NCBI RefSeq assembly: GCF_020740795.1
Contig: NC_067282.1
Location: 126,537,132-126,601,131 of the forward strand
Source: Apus apus
Taxonomy: Eukaryota; Chordata; Aves; Apodiformes; Apodidae
Direction of reading: 5' to 3'
Length of the DNA stretch: 64,000 nucleotides
The notes beneath the pieces were generated by a model that did not search any database, had not been told where the DNA came from, and saw only the letters and a list, made by a program, of their open reading frames with translations. A program made the position numbers and the translations under genes. Positions 26,401 through 38,000 of the stretch are shown one piece after another. Within the stretch, counting starts at the first letter, position 1; each line of letters starts with the position of its first letter.

Positions 26401-29400
26401 ACCTTAATCTAGCTATGTGCCATCTCAAGCTGAAGGAATACTCCCAGGCTTTGGAGAACTGCAACAAGGTAGTAAGAGTTTGTTTATTCTTAAGCTGCAC
26501 AAGCAGTCTGACAGCTTTTCTTGCTTTAACAGTTTGAGGGATGCCAGGCCATATGGTATTTGGCCTTTCTCATCAGCTGGCAGTTGAGCAGTACTGAATA
26601 CACAATGTTAAATATATACAACAGGTTATTTTCATAATTATTGTCCTTTTATGTATCTTTTACTAACTTGCTGCTACATTAAGAATATTAAAATATTTAC
26701 AAGTTAGAAACACTGAGATGTGGTTAAGGTAGTCATGCTAGCAAAGGTCCTTCCAAGAGCTGCAACAGAGTTAGGATTAAATTTTAGACTTGCTGGTTCT
26801 CTGTCAAATCACCTACTGTATTCAGTCCTCAGTACTTCTGTTGTGTTCAAGTCAGCTTATTAGTAAGCCCTGACAAGACTCAGAAATGTTCATCAGAAGG
26901 TACGGTTTCTAGCAGTCTCTGGTGTTCTGACTGCATATTTTTCAAAAAAGAAAAATTACTCTTGAATATGATTTAGTTGTTTGTTTGGGCTTTTCTTAAA
27001 CACAGGCACTGGAATTGGATAACAACAACGAAAAAGGCCTCTTCCGGCGTGGGGAAGCGCACTTGGCTGTCAATGACTTCGAATTGGCCCGGGGAGATTT
27101 CCAGAAAGTGATACAATTTTATCCAAGTAACAAAGCTGCCAAAGTGCAACTGGTGACTTGCCAGCAAAAAATACGGGAGCAGCATGAGAAGGAGAAAAAG
27201 ATGTATGCCAACATGTTTCAACGGCTTGCAGACAAAGATTTAAAAGTAAGTAACACTGCTCCACAAGACTGCAACAGGTGATATCACGTTAGACAAAGAT
27301 TGTGAAGTGTCAGGATTCACACTGTCAGAAGATTAATTATTCTATATGGATGATTTTCCTACTAAGCTTTCACTAGAATGTTAGTAAATACTTAGTTCAG
27401 TTAACAATGGAAATATTCAAAGAGGTTATATCAGAGGTTGTATCAGCTAGCAAGAAACATACAGTTACTTGTGGGAATCACATATCCTAAGAAGATGTTC
27501 TGTTTTCCTTAACTGTAATGGTCCAGAAGGACTAGATAAATCTGTATCTTCTGAAACAAATCTCTGGTTTATGAGAGTCAGATTTTCTCAGTAACATTGA
27601 GGAGTGCAGAAGTTTGCCTACTGCGAGGTTATTTTCACTTATCTTTTTGCCCACCTTCCCAGAATATGCATGGAGAATCTAAAAACTTGACAGATAATTG
27701 GTATGTCCATTTCCTGTGGTTAACTGTTCCATTGAGTCCATCCAGAGGCCCACTGTGCTCAGATGAGTGTATGCTGATAATTTAGCCATCTCAGACTGTC
27801 AGCTGACAATTTCCTACATGGAACACTTCACAAACCTCTCTATTCACCTCCCCCAATCTTTCAAAATGAAATAAATTTCTCTCCCAGAGACAATGGGACA
27901 TGTATTCCATTTTTCATCTCTTACTCTGCTAAAGTAGTCTTCTAGTAAGCACAGGGTAATCAGGCCTAATTTGATGGTTGGGGGGGCAAGATGTTCAGTT
28001 TGTGACTTTTTTGTTGTGGTTTGGTTCTGCTTCTCATGGAGGATTGTAAACAAACACATAAATCAGATATTTCCCATTGATTATGCAAGGAAAGTGCAAT
28101 TGTCCACATAGTTATGTATCTGGCTAAAGTAGCCTGTTGTGCTGGGTCTACATGATGTTTAAATACGTCCAGGGATGGTGAGTCAGTCACTTCCCTGGGC
28201 AGCCTCTTCCAATGCTTGACAACCCTTACAGCAAAGAAATTTTTCCTAATACCCATTCTAAACCTCCCCTGGTTCAACTCGAGGCCATTTCCCCTTGTCT
28301 TACCACACTTTACCTGAGAAAAGGGATTGACACTCACCTCACTACCACTGCCTTTCAGGTAGTTGTCCAGAACCATAAGGTCTCCCCTCAGCCTCCTCTT
28401 CTCTAGGCTAAACAACCCCAATTCCTTCAGCTGCTCCTCGTAAGACTTTTGCCTTCACCAGCTTCATTGCCCTTCTCTTGACTCAGTCCAGCACCATAGT
28501 ATCCTTCTTGTAATGAAGGACCCAAAACCAAATGCAGTATTTGAGGTGCAGCCTCACCCAGTGCTGAATATAAAGGGACAATCACTACCCTAGTCCTGCT
28601 AACCATGTGCTTCTGATACAGGCCAGGATGCTGTTGGCCTGGTTCATTCTGCTCAATACTTAGAAGATCTTGGAAATGTGCATGTGTTTACATTGCTTTT
28701 CTGGGGGCCATCTGGCCTACTTCAAATTCATGTGGTTTTAGATTAAAAGGAATTGATAGAACTGTAAACAAACTTACTCCTCAGGTTAGCCTTACTAATT
28801 TTTCTTGTAAGAAAACATGTTTTGCTGTTAATTCATTTATCGTGTTGCTTTACTGTAGCTCCAACAGTTCCCCTGTTAGTGGTAGTGGGAGAAGTTCAAG
28901 AGGTTAGTTTACCAATTGTCTTCTGATTGTTAAGAAAGCAGCTTGGACAGTAGTTCTGAAATTCCTGACTTCTGCGTATCTTATAGTCTGCTGAAGTTCC
29001 AACAGCCATTCTTGCATCAGTAGTTCTTTTCATTAATTCAAATGGATCACATATGTAAATGTGAATTTTTATAGGTCAGGATGTTTATCAGCTTATCTTA
29101 AATCTTATCTTAAAGGCCAGGATTGCTAGCTAACAGATTTTCTGTGGAGCAGAGACTTTACTCTTGTGTGCTTCACAGAACACTTCTGAGGATGAAAGGT
29201 TGACCTTTGATGCCTTTTGTTCTTTGGCTGTAGTTTCTTGTTGCAGCTAAGTTAATTCTGTAGTTTAAGGATTCTTCCCCTTTTTCACCTCATATTCCCC
29301 TCCCCCAACAGTGCATGCAAATATCCTTGCTTGTTCTTGTCTGGTTCTTATACAACCTCATAAAACAAATAGTTCAGTGCTAGGCTGACAGGTGGAATAG

Positions 29401-31936
29401 CAATTCTTTGTATTATATTTGAGATGAGCAGGACAAGGCATTTCCAAGGCATTTATTTCTACCTCCTTTTACTGTGTTTAAAAACTACTGCAATGTGCTA
29501 TGTCCTGTTGTAAAACATGACCTCAGAACCTTAACATGTGGCTCTTTGCCTTCCACACCTCTTTATGTGAACTGGAAGACACAAACAAGGAGAGGGCTTT
29601 TGGAGCAGCCATGTTGTCAGGCTAGGTTTTAATAGAATCACAGAACGATTTGGGTTGGAAGGGAGCTAGAAGATAATCTAGTTCCAACCCCCTTGCATGG
29701 GAAGGGACACCTTCCACTAGACCAGATTGCACAAAGCCCTATCCCACCTCGCCTTGAACACCTCCAGGAAAAGGGCATCCACAATCTCCCTGGGCAACTT
29801 GTTCTAGTGTCTCACCACCCTAATAGTAAAGAATTTCTTCCTAATGTCTAACCTAAATCTACCCTCTTCCAGTTTAAAACCATTACCTCTCATCCTATCA
29901 CGACACACCCTGGTAAAAGTCCCACCCCAGCTTTCCTGTAGGTCCCCTGCAGGTACTGGAAGGCTGCTATAAGGTCTCCTTTTAGACTTCTCCAGGCTGA
30001 ACAGCCCCAACTCTCTCAACTTGTCTTCATAGGAGAGGATTGGTTCTTTGTTGTTGGGTAGGCCCAAACCATGATAAGGTATTAGAGACTCAATGAACGG
30101 TTTGGTTTGGAAGAGACCTTAAAGATTATCTGCTTCCAGCCCCCTGCCACTGGCAGGGACACCTTCCAATAGGTCAGGTTGCTCAAAGCCCCTTCCAACC
30201 TGGCCTTAAACACTTCTAAGAAGGGGGAATCCACAACTTCCCTGGGCAGCCTGTTCCGTTCTGTGAATACCATGTCGTGCCTAACCCAACAACAAAGAAC
30301 CAGCCACGAGGCTGCTCACTCACCCTCCCTCCCACCATGCACATACATACTGGGATAGGGAGGACAAAGGCCAAATAGGAGTTCGTTGGTTGAGTCAAAG
30401 GACAAGGAGGGTTCACTCACCATTTATGGTCCTGGGCAAAACAGACTCAAGTAGAAGAAAAAAACAGTAATTTAATCCATCACTAATCAAATGCACACAG
30501 GACACAGACAACACACAGAGTAGTGCTTAATTGTGTTGCCCCTACCCCTCCCTTCTTCCTGGGCCCAAATCCCTTTGTTCCCGGTTTCTCTCCTTCCTTC
30601 CCCCCAGCGGCACAGGGGGACAGGGGATGGGGTTTAGAGTCACTTCACAGGCTGGTGCTTCCTGCTGCTCCTTCCTCCTCAGGAAGGATTCCTTACAGTC
30701 CTGCCCTGTTTCCCCACGGGGTCCCCTCTCATGGCAGACAGTCTTTCACAAACCTCTCCCCCCTGAGTCCTTCCCACGAGGTACAGTCCCTCAGATGCAA
30801 ACTACTCCAGCACAGGCTGCCCACAGAGTCATGGGCTGTTCCAGGAACAGTCACCTCCCCTGGCACTGGGTCCTCCATGGCTGCAGATCCAAGTCTGTGG
30901 GTTGCAGGTCCACATTTGCCCCTCCTGGTGGCTTCAAGGAAATGTTCCACCACATTCCTCCATGAGTGCAGGGGCACAGCTGCCATCTTGCCATGGGCTG
31001 CAGGGAAACTTCTGCTCAGGCACCTCCTTCCCCTTCTTCCTTACCAACCTCAGGATCTCCACTCCAGGACTGCTCTCACCTCTCCAGATCAGCTCTTCTA
31101 CTTTGCTCTCTCACAGGTCCTGTATAATTTCTTTCTTATGTTAATTGCAGAGGCACATCCATTGTCTCTCCTACCAGGAGTAGTCAGTATGGATTTACCA
31201 AGAGGAGATAATGTTTGACTAACTTGATAGCCTTCTACGATGTTGTGACTGAATGGGTTGATGTAGAGAGACCAGTGAATGTAGTCTACCTGAAGGGTGG
31301 GTGTCAAGAAGGAGGGGCCAATATCTTTTCAGTGGTGCCCTGTGATAGGACATGGGGCAGTGAATGCAAACTAGAACACAGGAAGTTTCGCCTCAATGTG
31401 AGGAACAATTTCTTTAAGGTTGACAGAGCACTGGAACGGGCTGCCGAGAGAGGTTGTGGAGTTTCTTTGTCTGGAGACTTTCAGGACCTGTCTGGATGAG
31501 TTTCTGTGTGACCTACCTTAGGTGGTTCTGCTCTGGCAGAGGGTTGGACTCGATCTCCAGAGGTCCCTTCCAACCCCTACCATTCTGTAATTCTAGTGGC
31601 TTGGCCTTGGCCACCTGAACCAGGGGAGCTTTTAGTAGCTTCTTAAAGGAGCCACCCCTGTGGCCCCTACCTGCTACCAAAAACATGCCAGAACCAAACC
31701 AGCACATTCCTTAATTCAGTCTTGCATGGAAACCAGATATCCTAGTGTTAAGAATCAAATAATGTGTGTGATAATGTTTGCAAATGTGAGCATTTTTGTA
31801 TAACACAGGAATATACTTTCTTTGTTTCTCTATTTAGTCAGCTTCTACTCTTCAGACCAGCCACACTGAAGATGCAGAAATGAAAGATGAGCAGAATGGA
31901 GTTGAAGATAAATTGGAAGTTGACACAGAAGCATAA
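13423..31936 (+). CDS. FKBP4: FKBP4 (FKBP52), peptidyl-prolyl isomerase and Hsp90 co-chaperone, complete
   Basis: Ten coding exons: 13423-13506, 17047-17191, 18463-18605, 23748-23868, 24427-24583, 25057-25147, 25472-25555, 26283-26468, 27006-27245, 31838-31936. All junctions are GT-AG and in phase, giving 449 aa (human about 459). The start [15 protein letters not shown] matches the family N-terminus. Domain FK1 is at about residues 30-125, with the active-site region GEVIKAWD (Trp83). The hinge LTDDEDGG has Thr136, matching the human CK2 target site. FK2 is at about 143-245. Three TPR repeats span about 263-375, with basic and Asn clamp residues in [15 protein letters not shown] and [12 protein letters not shown] that bind the Hsp90 C-terminal tail. 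The C-terminal tail is acidic and ends in EVDTEA. FKBP52 isomerises prolines, binds FK506, and with Hsp90 matures steroid receptors in cytosol and nucleus. FK1, hinge and TPR core are strongly conserved; FK2 and the tail vary most. Confidence 0.97.
13737..13833 (+). repeat. 21-bp C-rich tandem repeat in FKBP4 intron 1
   Basis: About four copies of a 21-base unit, core ATGCCCCGCAGCCCCCC plus GCG, repeat with ATG-like starts at 13757, 13778 and 13799, and a variant at 13821. Each unit carries a long C run, so the opposite strand has regularly spaced G runs. Confidence 0.8.
14507..14517. promoter_or_regulatory. Possible heat-shock element in FKBP4 intron 1
   Basis: TAGAAGCTTCT contains GAA and TTC two bases apart. 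A CTC at the preceding unit position is one mismatch from TTC. It lies about 1.1 kb after the ATG, at the downstream edge of the CpG island. It shares the AGAAGCTTCT core with the upstream site at 11570. Inferred only. Confidence 0.25.
16010..16038. repeat. Homopolymer pair T11-A18
   Basis: A run of 11 T is directly followed by 18 A, so the junction is self-complementary. It may be the remains of a poly(A) tail beside a T run, or simple slippage. No retroposed gene is visible next to it. Confidence 0.8.
18606..23747 (+). other. FKBP4 intron 3
   Basis: This is the largest FKBP4 intron, about 5.1 kb and mostly AT-rich. Its only recognised element is the CR1 copy at 20386-21225. No other exons or RNA genes seen. 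Confidence 0.7.
20386..21225 (-). mobile_element. CR1 LINE, reverse orientation, about 840 bp
   Basis: In minus orientation it encodes a continuous C-terminal reverse transcriptase stretch with [40 protein letters not shown] and [16 protein letters not shown]. The 3' end at the low-coordinate side shows TTGGAAGGCACCTTAAAGA-type sequence. The open frame runs through about 200 codons, so this copy is less decayed than most in the window. It lies antisense in FKBP4 intron 3. Confidence 0.93.
28125..28665 (-). mobile_element. CR1 LINE fragment, reverse orientation
   Basis: Reversed CR1 blocks are clear: CTTCCCTGGGCAGCCTCTTCC, then CCCATTCTAAACCTCCCC, CTCAGCCTCCTCTTCTCTAGG and TAAACAACCCCAATTCCTTC. 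Reading on the minus strand, [16 protein letters not shown] is visible. The extreme 3' tail is missing or too diverged to see. Confidence 0.88.
29633..30050 (-). mobile_element. CR1 LINE fragment, reverse orientation
   Basis: It begins at the CR1 tail (TAGAATCACAGAACGATTTG, GGGTTGGAAGGGAGC) and extends through CCTCCAGGAAAAGGGCATCC to GAACAGCCCCAACTCTCTC. On the minus strand the peptide [16 protein letters not shown] is readable. Confidence 0.9.
30088..30262 (-). mobile_element. Short CR1 LINE fragment, reverse orientation
   Basis: A second CR1 3' end sits about 40 bp beyond the previous copy (TTGGAAGAGACCTTAAAGAT, CAGGTTGCTCAAAGCCCCTT, CTTCCCTGGGCAGCCTGTTCC). It stops about 10 bp before the LTR at 30273, which may have cut it. 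Confidence 0.85.
30273..31706 (+). mobile_element. Solo-type endogenous retrovirus LTR, copy 1, split by a CR1 insertion
   Basis: It starts TGTCGTGCC and ends CAGCACA, so it keeps TG...CA ends. It matches 58167-59171 almost base for base along its length. Shared landmarks are GGACAAAGGCCAA, CTGGGCAAAACAGACTCAA, the CCCCCCAGCGGCACAGGGGG block and CAGGTCCTGTATAATTTCTT. The match breaks at about 31169 and resumes at about 31597; the gap is a CR1. Without that insert the LTR is about 1007 bp, against 1005 bp for copy 2. The start resembles a common bird ERV LTR type (TGTCATG, CAGAACCA, then GGGATGGGGAGGA-like). No gag, pol or env lies beside it, and no clear target duplication was seen. Confidence 0.82.
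31170..31596 (+). mobile_element. CR1 LINE inserted inside LTR copy 1, internally deleted
   Basis: The 5' part (AGTAGTCAGTATGGATTTACC through AGTCTACCTG) matches the CR1 at 60010-60120. It then jumps to sequence matching 60927 onward (GGGTGTCAAGAAGG) and continues to the CR1 end CAACCCCTACCATTCTGTAA. About 800 bases of reverse transcriptase sequence are missing relative to that copy. Its ends coincide with the break in the LTR alignment. Confidence 0.88.
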
Positions 31937-32490
31937 AAGCAAACCCTGTTCCATTAGTTTTCTAAAGGAAAGAATTTCCAGTGAATTAGACCTTTATTTT
32001 TCTACCTGGTTGGACAGTGGCTTCAGGGGAGCAGAGGCTGAAGCCACCATGCCACAGTCAGTTACAGCTTTATTTGTCTGTTGAAGAAGTGGCAGCATAA
32101 ATCTGGTTTAATCCTAGGGACTTTATTTATTCATTCAGCCTCTGTTACTGTTTGGGTTTGTCTGGATTTACTTGGTTTATTTGCATTTTGCTGTTGGTGT
32201 TTGTCTCTTTCTGGTTCCAGCTCACTTTAATCCCAGGTTCAGCTTCCTAAATTTATTTGCGTGATTTCTTCCAAGTAATCAGCCTTTTCTGGGAGTCCTC
32301 ACAGGAGGCTCGAGAACAAATAGGCATTCCCAGTTCTTCTGCCTTTGCATTGCCCCCTTCTTCCCTGTTCAGCAGGGAGTCTCTTCCATTAAATGTTGTA
32401 ACCTTTCTTGTATGCCTCTTTGCAAATTGCTGAAGGTGAAGACTGTAAAGTCACAGCTTAAGTAATAAAGCTCCTATTAAGAAGACAACT
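31937..32490 (+). terminator. FKBP4: FKBP4 3' UTR and poly(A) signal
   Basis: After the TAA at 31934-31936 there is about 530 bp of non-coding sequence. AATAAA lies at 32464-32469, followed by the GT/T-rich stretch TTTTGGTGGGTTTTTATTGG from about 32489. This is a standard cleavage context, so the transcript should end near 32485. Confidence 0.8.
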
Positions 32491-34050
32491 TTTGGTGGGT
32501 TTTTATTGGATTTTGCACTGAATTAAGAGAATTTACTGTCATTTGGTCATCTAGTGTTTTCTCATCCACATAGCTGTACATTAACTACAGTATCTGATTA
32601 TTTTTGTTGTTCATTCATGGTCATAGAAAATTCCCACAATAATAGAGTATTGACCCATATATTTGCAAAAGGAAAAATTATGTTGCTGAAAAATGTACAT
32701 AAAGCAAGCCTGTAACCTATACATAGATCTTATTTTCTCTTCATATTGCATTCACCCTCCACATTCTGTAACTGGACCAGAAGAAAACATGTATCTATAC
32801 CTGAAGATGATTGGCTTTGCAGAGAAAGTAATAATGGTTTAACACATTACAAATACTTCTAATTCCTAATGGACTACAAACTTCTGAGTGATTATAATGT
32901 CTTGCTTATCCCCACCTCGCAGAAAAGCTATTACTTTATACTCTGATTGTTTCTGCAGTATGTTGTGTGTTGTCTTCAGGGGTGGGTGTGCTTTTGGGTT
33001 TTGTGTGGGCTTTTCGTTGGGGTGTTCAAGCTCATCTCCTCTGTTTATCCTTTTATGTAGTGTTAAACTCGGCATCTCCCCTGTCCTGAGACCCTCTAAC
33101 ACCAGGAACACTCTTTTTGCCTGCTCTGCAGGAAGAATGTAGATAATCTGTTCCTTTCAGATGTAAAAATGGATTTTTTTTGTAGTGAGAAATATGTCTT
33201 TCCATCGGATGAGCTGGAATTGTATGTGTATTTGCTTAGCAAAGTCTTAGCGTTGCCACGTAATGCAGGTGCTCTTCATGAGTTCCAAGTCTCGGTAACA
33301 GCAGCCCTGTCTGTGTGAGTGGAAACTGACCTTTCACCAAAGCACACCTACCTCTAATGTTACAGACAGGTTACAACAAGGTGTGCAGAATGTCTGTCAA
33401 CTGAAGTTACATGGGGATTTCCGATGAAGAAAGGGAAGCAGGAATGCCAAGCAAGAGATCATCTTTTCCAGCAAGGAATTACCTTGATGTGTTGATTAAT
33501 TATTACTGTAAATATGAGCCCCTGTGGCTGAAACTGTTGTTGCTGTGACAGTAAGCATAAGGCCAAGCCTGAATGATAAATGTATAATTTTTGAACAATT
33601 TTCAAAAATCTACAAGGATGAGAGTTCTTCAGTGTGGTTTTGAAAACAAAGTGATGCTATTTCTATATAGCATCTAAAAAATTCCCGGAACTTAGGGTGA
33701 ATATATTCCGTGTGAGCAATCTTGAAACTATCACTTTGTCCTTGTTGCTACATAAACTACTTAGGAATGTAGACCCACTAAAGACACTAATCATGCCCTG
33801 TTAGGCAGCTGAAAGGAAGTCCCACGCTGTCTTTCAGTTCGTGTCGTTGCCCGCAGCAGAGGGCACGCTTGTGCTTGTGTCTGTCACCGTCACAGACAAA
33901 CGTTGTCCGTATAGGAAAATGCTGAACATAATTACAATACTGACTTTGTGAGCCACACGTAGTCTCTCAAATGATAAACCCTTCCCCGTGTGGATTTCTT
34001 GCAATGGGTGTTCAGTGTCCTGGAAGTACCAGGAGTGTCCCGCTTGACTT
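32491..34050. other. Spacer between FKBP4 and ITFG2
   Basis: AT-rich to mixed sequence with no recognised gene or repeat. The two same-strand genes are about 2.1 kb apart. Confidence 0.55.
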
Positions 34051-34059
34051 ATCACCCGT

Positions 34060-35060
34060 GACAGCGTCCGCGCCCCAACCCCGCCCAGCCCGCCCCGCAG
34101 CCACACGGGCCCCTCAGCGCTGCTGGGGGCAGCGCCCCGCGCCCTCGGCTCTGGGCGGGCATTCGGCGGCTCCTGCGCCTGCGGGGCAGGAGGCAGTTTG
34201 GCTGCCCGGAGGCGCTGCGTGATGTCGCGCAGCCCCGGGCCTGCTGCGGGGCCCCGGGCCGGGCGGGCCCCGGCTCCGCCGCCTCTCCTGCTTGCGGGGC
34301 GCGGGGCGCTGGCTCTGCCGGGGGGGGCGGGGCGGCCGCAGCCCCCGCTGCCCCGACGTCGAAGGGCCTTCCCAAAACCGGGGCGGGACGCTGCGCTGGC
34401 TCTCCTCCTCGGCCCGGCCTTGGCGGCCGCCGCCAGCCGGCAGCGGGGCGGGACCAGAGCGGCAGCCCCGCCCCGCGCCCGCCCCGCCCGGGCGCTCCGT
34501 GCCTCCGCCTCCCGGCTGCGCTGCGGCCCGCGGCGGCACCCGGGGCCCTCCCGCCGCCGCCTCGGGCTGGCGGGCGGCCCGGCGGCGGGCGGCATGCGGT
34601 CCGTCAGCTACGTGCAGCGCGTGGCGCTCGACTTCGGCGGCAGCCTCTTCCCGCACGCCATCTGCCTGGGGGATGCCGACAACGACACGGTGCGGCGGGG
34701 CTGGAGGCGCGCGGGGCGGGGCTGGCGGGGCGGCGGGAGGGAGCGAGGGAAGGCAGGCAGGCAGGCAGGCCGGGGGGCGGGCCCCGCCGCGGGGACGGGC
34801 CCGTGGGACGCAGGCCGCCTGCTGGGGTGTTCCCGCAGGCCGAGCGCCGGGCCCGGTGCGGGTGGCGAGCAGCCCAGGCGCGGGAGCTGCCCCAGGAGGG
34901 GCGGGGGAGCCGGGCCCGGGCGGCCTGTGCCGCGCCCGGGGCACCGCGGGGCCGCTCGCAGCCGCCCCCGCGAAGGGCGTGAAAGCGGCGGCAGAGCGGG
35001 TGCCCCGGGGAGGTGCCACGTCCAGCCCCGAGTCCCGCAAGAGCTTGCCCAGCGCTTGAG
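34060..35060. promoter_or_regulatory. ITFG2: CpG island covering the ITFG2 promoter and exon 1
   Basis: Very CpG-dense DNA with repeated GGGCGG/GGGGCGG Sp1-type boxes (for example near 34325-34335) surrounds the ITFG2 ATG at 34594. A short (GGCA)n run lies at about 34757-34770 in intron 1. Long open frames on both strands here result from low stop-codon frequency in GC-rich sequence. Confidence 0.8.
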
Positions 35061-38000
35061 CAACGTCAGAGAGGCAGGGGTTGGATCGTAGGGCCCCCAG
35101 AGTCCCTCACAAACCGGGTGTTTCAGCGATTATGGGCTGCAGCTGGTTGGTGCTGTTAGGCCTTTGTTTTGTTTTGTTTTTTTCCCAGGCCTCTCTCCGA
35201 TTAGTTGTGCTTTGCTGCTTCTTCCCGCAGAATGATTTCTAGATACGAATTCTGTAATTATTGCTGTGTGGGATTGTTACTGCGATTGTGAACTTCTTAC
35301 TAACTCTGTTTTCTTGTACAGCTGAATGAACTAGTGGTGGGAGACACCAATGGGAAACTCTATGTTTACAAGAACGATGACAGCAAACCCTGGGCTGTGC
35401 GATCTTGCCAAGGAATGGTCAGTTCTTGACACAATTTTTAAATAACCAAGTCTTTTGGTGTATGTGTAGCCAGTTGTCCTTGACCACTGCCTAGGCCAGA
35501 GGATAATGGCAGCCAGAACTGGGTCTGATGCCTTTCACATAATTGCACAAGGCCCTGTTTTTTCCCACAGCTGGCACCATGGTAGGGCAGTGATGAGCAA
35601 AGTACTGAGCAACCACAGGAACTGAGATCCCGTCTAACCTTGACTGTGCTCCTGTGCACTGGGCATTTTGCCCGCAGGGCTCTGGGCAGTTGTGTGGCAA
35701 ATGGGATTCTGTCCCTGATTCTGCTCCCTTTGTCCTTGGAAAGATTAAAGAAGTAGTTTATGAGAGAGGAGGCAGTAAAGCAGAGAGTAGGTATAATCCT
35801 GCACAGACACTGGTTTGGGTTGCCTTCTCTCATGTATTTCTTTTCTCTTGCAGCTCACATGTGTTGGTGTGGGAGATGTATGCAATAAAGGAAAGGTGAG
35901 AGCAGCCAAACTCTTCCCACCTGTGTCTGTAGGGCACATGAGAGGTGCTTAGGAAATAAGGGTCATGTCATATCCTGAGTGTGGAGGAGGACAGGTTGCA
36001 GGTTCTTTCTCTCTGAGATCTGCCCTTGCTCACAGAGCTTTAGTACTGTTGTTTTGAAACTGTTTTTATGTGTACATAGAACATTTATCTGTCTGTGAGC
36101 CATACGCGGGTTTTAGTGAGCAAGAAAATCTATTCGGTCTTTAGAAAGCACTGTTCATGAATATGTTTTCCTGTGTGAGCACCAGAAGGCTTTGGTGGTT
36201 GGCTGAAGGTTGCTCATTTTCCTCAGTGGCTTTTGCCCTGCTCTGTACTGGTCCCTGGTGTAGGCCATGGCCTTCTGCCCCTTGGCTGTGGGCATTTAGG
36301 GTCACATAAACAAGGCTGAGCCACAGAATAGTCTAGACTCCCAAGCAAATTCCACTGGGTCTAATATGACTCTTTTTGCTGGATTGCTGTTTCTGGGTGT
36401 TAAACCAGGGACCACTGAGTCCAGAACTCTCAGTTTAGGCACCCTGCCTGAAGCAGGGTAGCTATGTGTGTTTCAGTGGGGAGCAGAGCTGAAGTGGGCA
36501 TTGTTTGGGGATTGTGTGCACACATCAGCTTAATATCCTAGTCTGACAAAGCTGAACAAGAAGTTTGGACCCTGCAGTACCTGAGTCATTTGTACACTGG
36601 CCAAAACCTTTCTGCTTTTCCCTCTGTAGCAGGCATTGATCTTGTTGGATCTGCCCTTGAATCTTTCCTCCTCCAGTAGTGGTGCAGCTTCTGCAGTTTC
36701 TTAAAAAGGAGAAATCAAAAGGCTTTTCTCTTCTCTTTTAGAATCTCGTGGTGGCAGTGAGTGCAGAAGGCTGGTTTCATCTTTTTGACCTGACTTCTCC
36801 AACTTCAAAACACCCAGATGCTTCGGGCCACCATGAGGTTTCAGCAGCAGAAGAGCAGAAGCCAGTGTTCAAGCAGCACATTCCTGCCAACACCAAGGTC
36901 ATGCTGATCAGTGACATTGGTGAGTTGGGAAGCTGGAATGGGAATGCAGTGTGAGGGAGTGTGTAAGTATGAGATCGTGGGGGAGAGAGACAGAAACAGT
37001 GTGGGAGTCACAGAAGGAAATTACCATCTTCCTGAAGCAAGTGCTCCAACAAACCATACCCAAGTCATGGAGAGAAGCAAGAACTTCAGGAATTTTCCTG
37101 AAGTGCAAATTCTCATTACAGGATTGGGATCCTGACGGATGCTACCTGATGGAAACCAGCACGGTAGTTTCTGAATACTGGGGGTCTTGGTGCTATGGAA
37201 GCCTGAGAGAGCCCATCTATCTCCTTGTATTTCTTGCAGATGGAGATGGGAAGTGTGAGTTGGTAGTGGGTTACACTGACAGGGTAGTACGTGCCTTCCG
37301 CTGGGAAGACTTGTCGGAGAATTCAGACCATGTCTCTGGGCAGCTGCTCCTGTTGAAGAAATGGCTGCTAGAAGGTCAGGTAAGTAAACGGGATGTTCAG
37401 CGCAGGACTTGTCATACAGTCTTCAAGAGGTAGCTCTCCTAAGGGAAGAAGCATAAAATCTCGTCCCTATGAACAAAGCAATTGTTGTGTTGATGGCTTG
37501 AAAGGAAATTTGTCCAGTGGTTGTCCTGTGCATGTGGAGCAGCTGGTGGGTTGGTCTGGGTAACAGTCAGTTGCTCTCACCAACTAGAGAGCATTAGTGG
37601 AAAATACTAGTATGTTCTTTAGTGGCTTTTGGTAGGGAAGCATAACCTTTTACTGTAACTTGTACATTTTGCTTCTAGCTGAATTTGTTCAGCTCCTTCT
37701 CAGCTCTATCAGAAGATCTATACAGGGAGCACAGTGAACCCTTCTGAGGTGTGTAAAATTCTCAGTTCCACTCTATCCATGTTTTTCCTCTGCCAGTATA
37801 GGTGGACAGCCTCTCTGTGAACCCAGGTCCTGATGGCTCACCGGAGATGATGGTGTCTCAGCCAGGTTGTGGTTATGCTATTCTGCTGTGCACCTGGGAC
37901 ACTGAGCAGCAGGCCACAACAGAGGGAAGAGACAACTCTGCCCCAAGCAGGTGAAGAGTATTAATTACTGCATGGGTAGATGAGGAGATTCTGCTGGAGA

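Larger units (their letters stand above)
27246..31837 (+). other. FKBP4 intron 9, repeat-filled
   Basis: This 4.6 kb intron holds three reverse CR1 pieces and a solo-type LTR that is split by a forward CR1. About 2.9 kb of it is recognisable mobile DNA. The remainder, about 27246-28120, 28670-29630 and 31707-31837, has no recognised feature. Confidence 0.8.

Noticed and set aside
30523-31218. 231-codon plus-strand open frame in intron 9
   Set aside because: It lies almost wholly inside LTR copy 1, and a frame in the same position is in LTR copy 2 (58612-59100). No gag, pol or env features are present.
33834-35091. Open frames of 250-308 codons on both strands across the ITFG2 CpG island
   Set aside because: Same GC-rich artefact. 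Only the segment 34594-34689 in one frame matches a known protein and has a proper donor.
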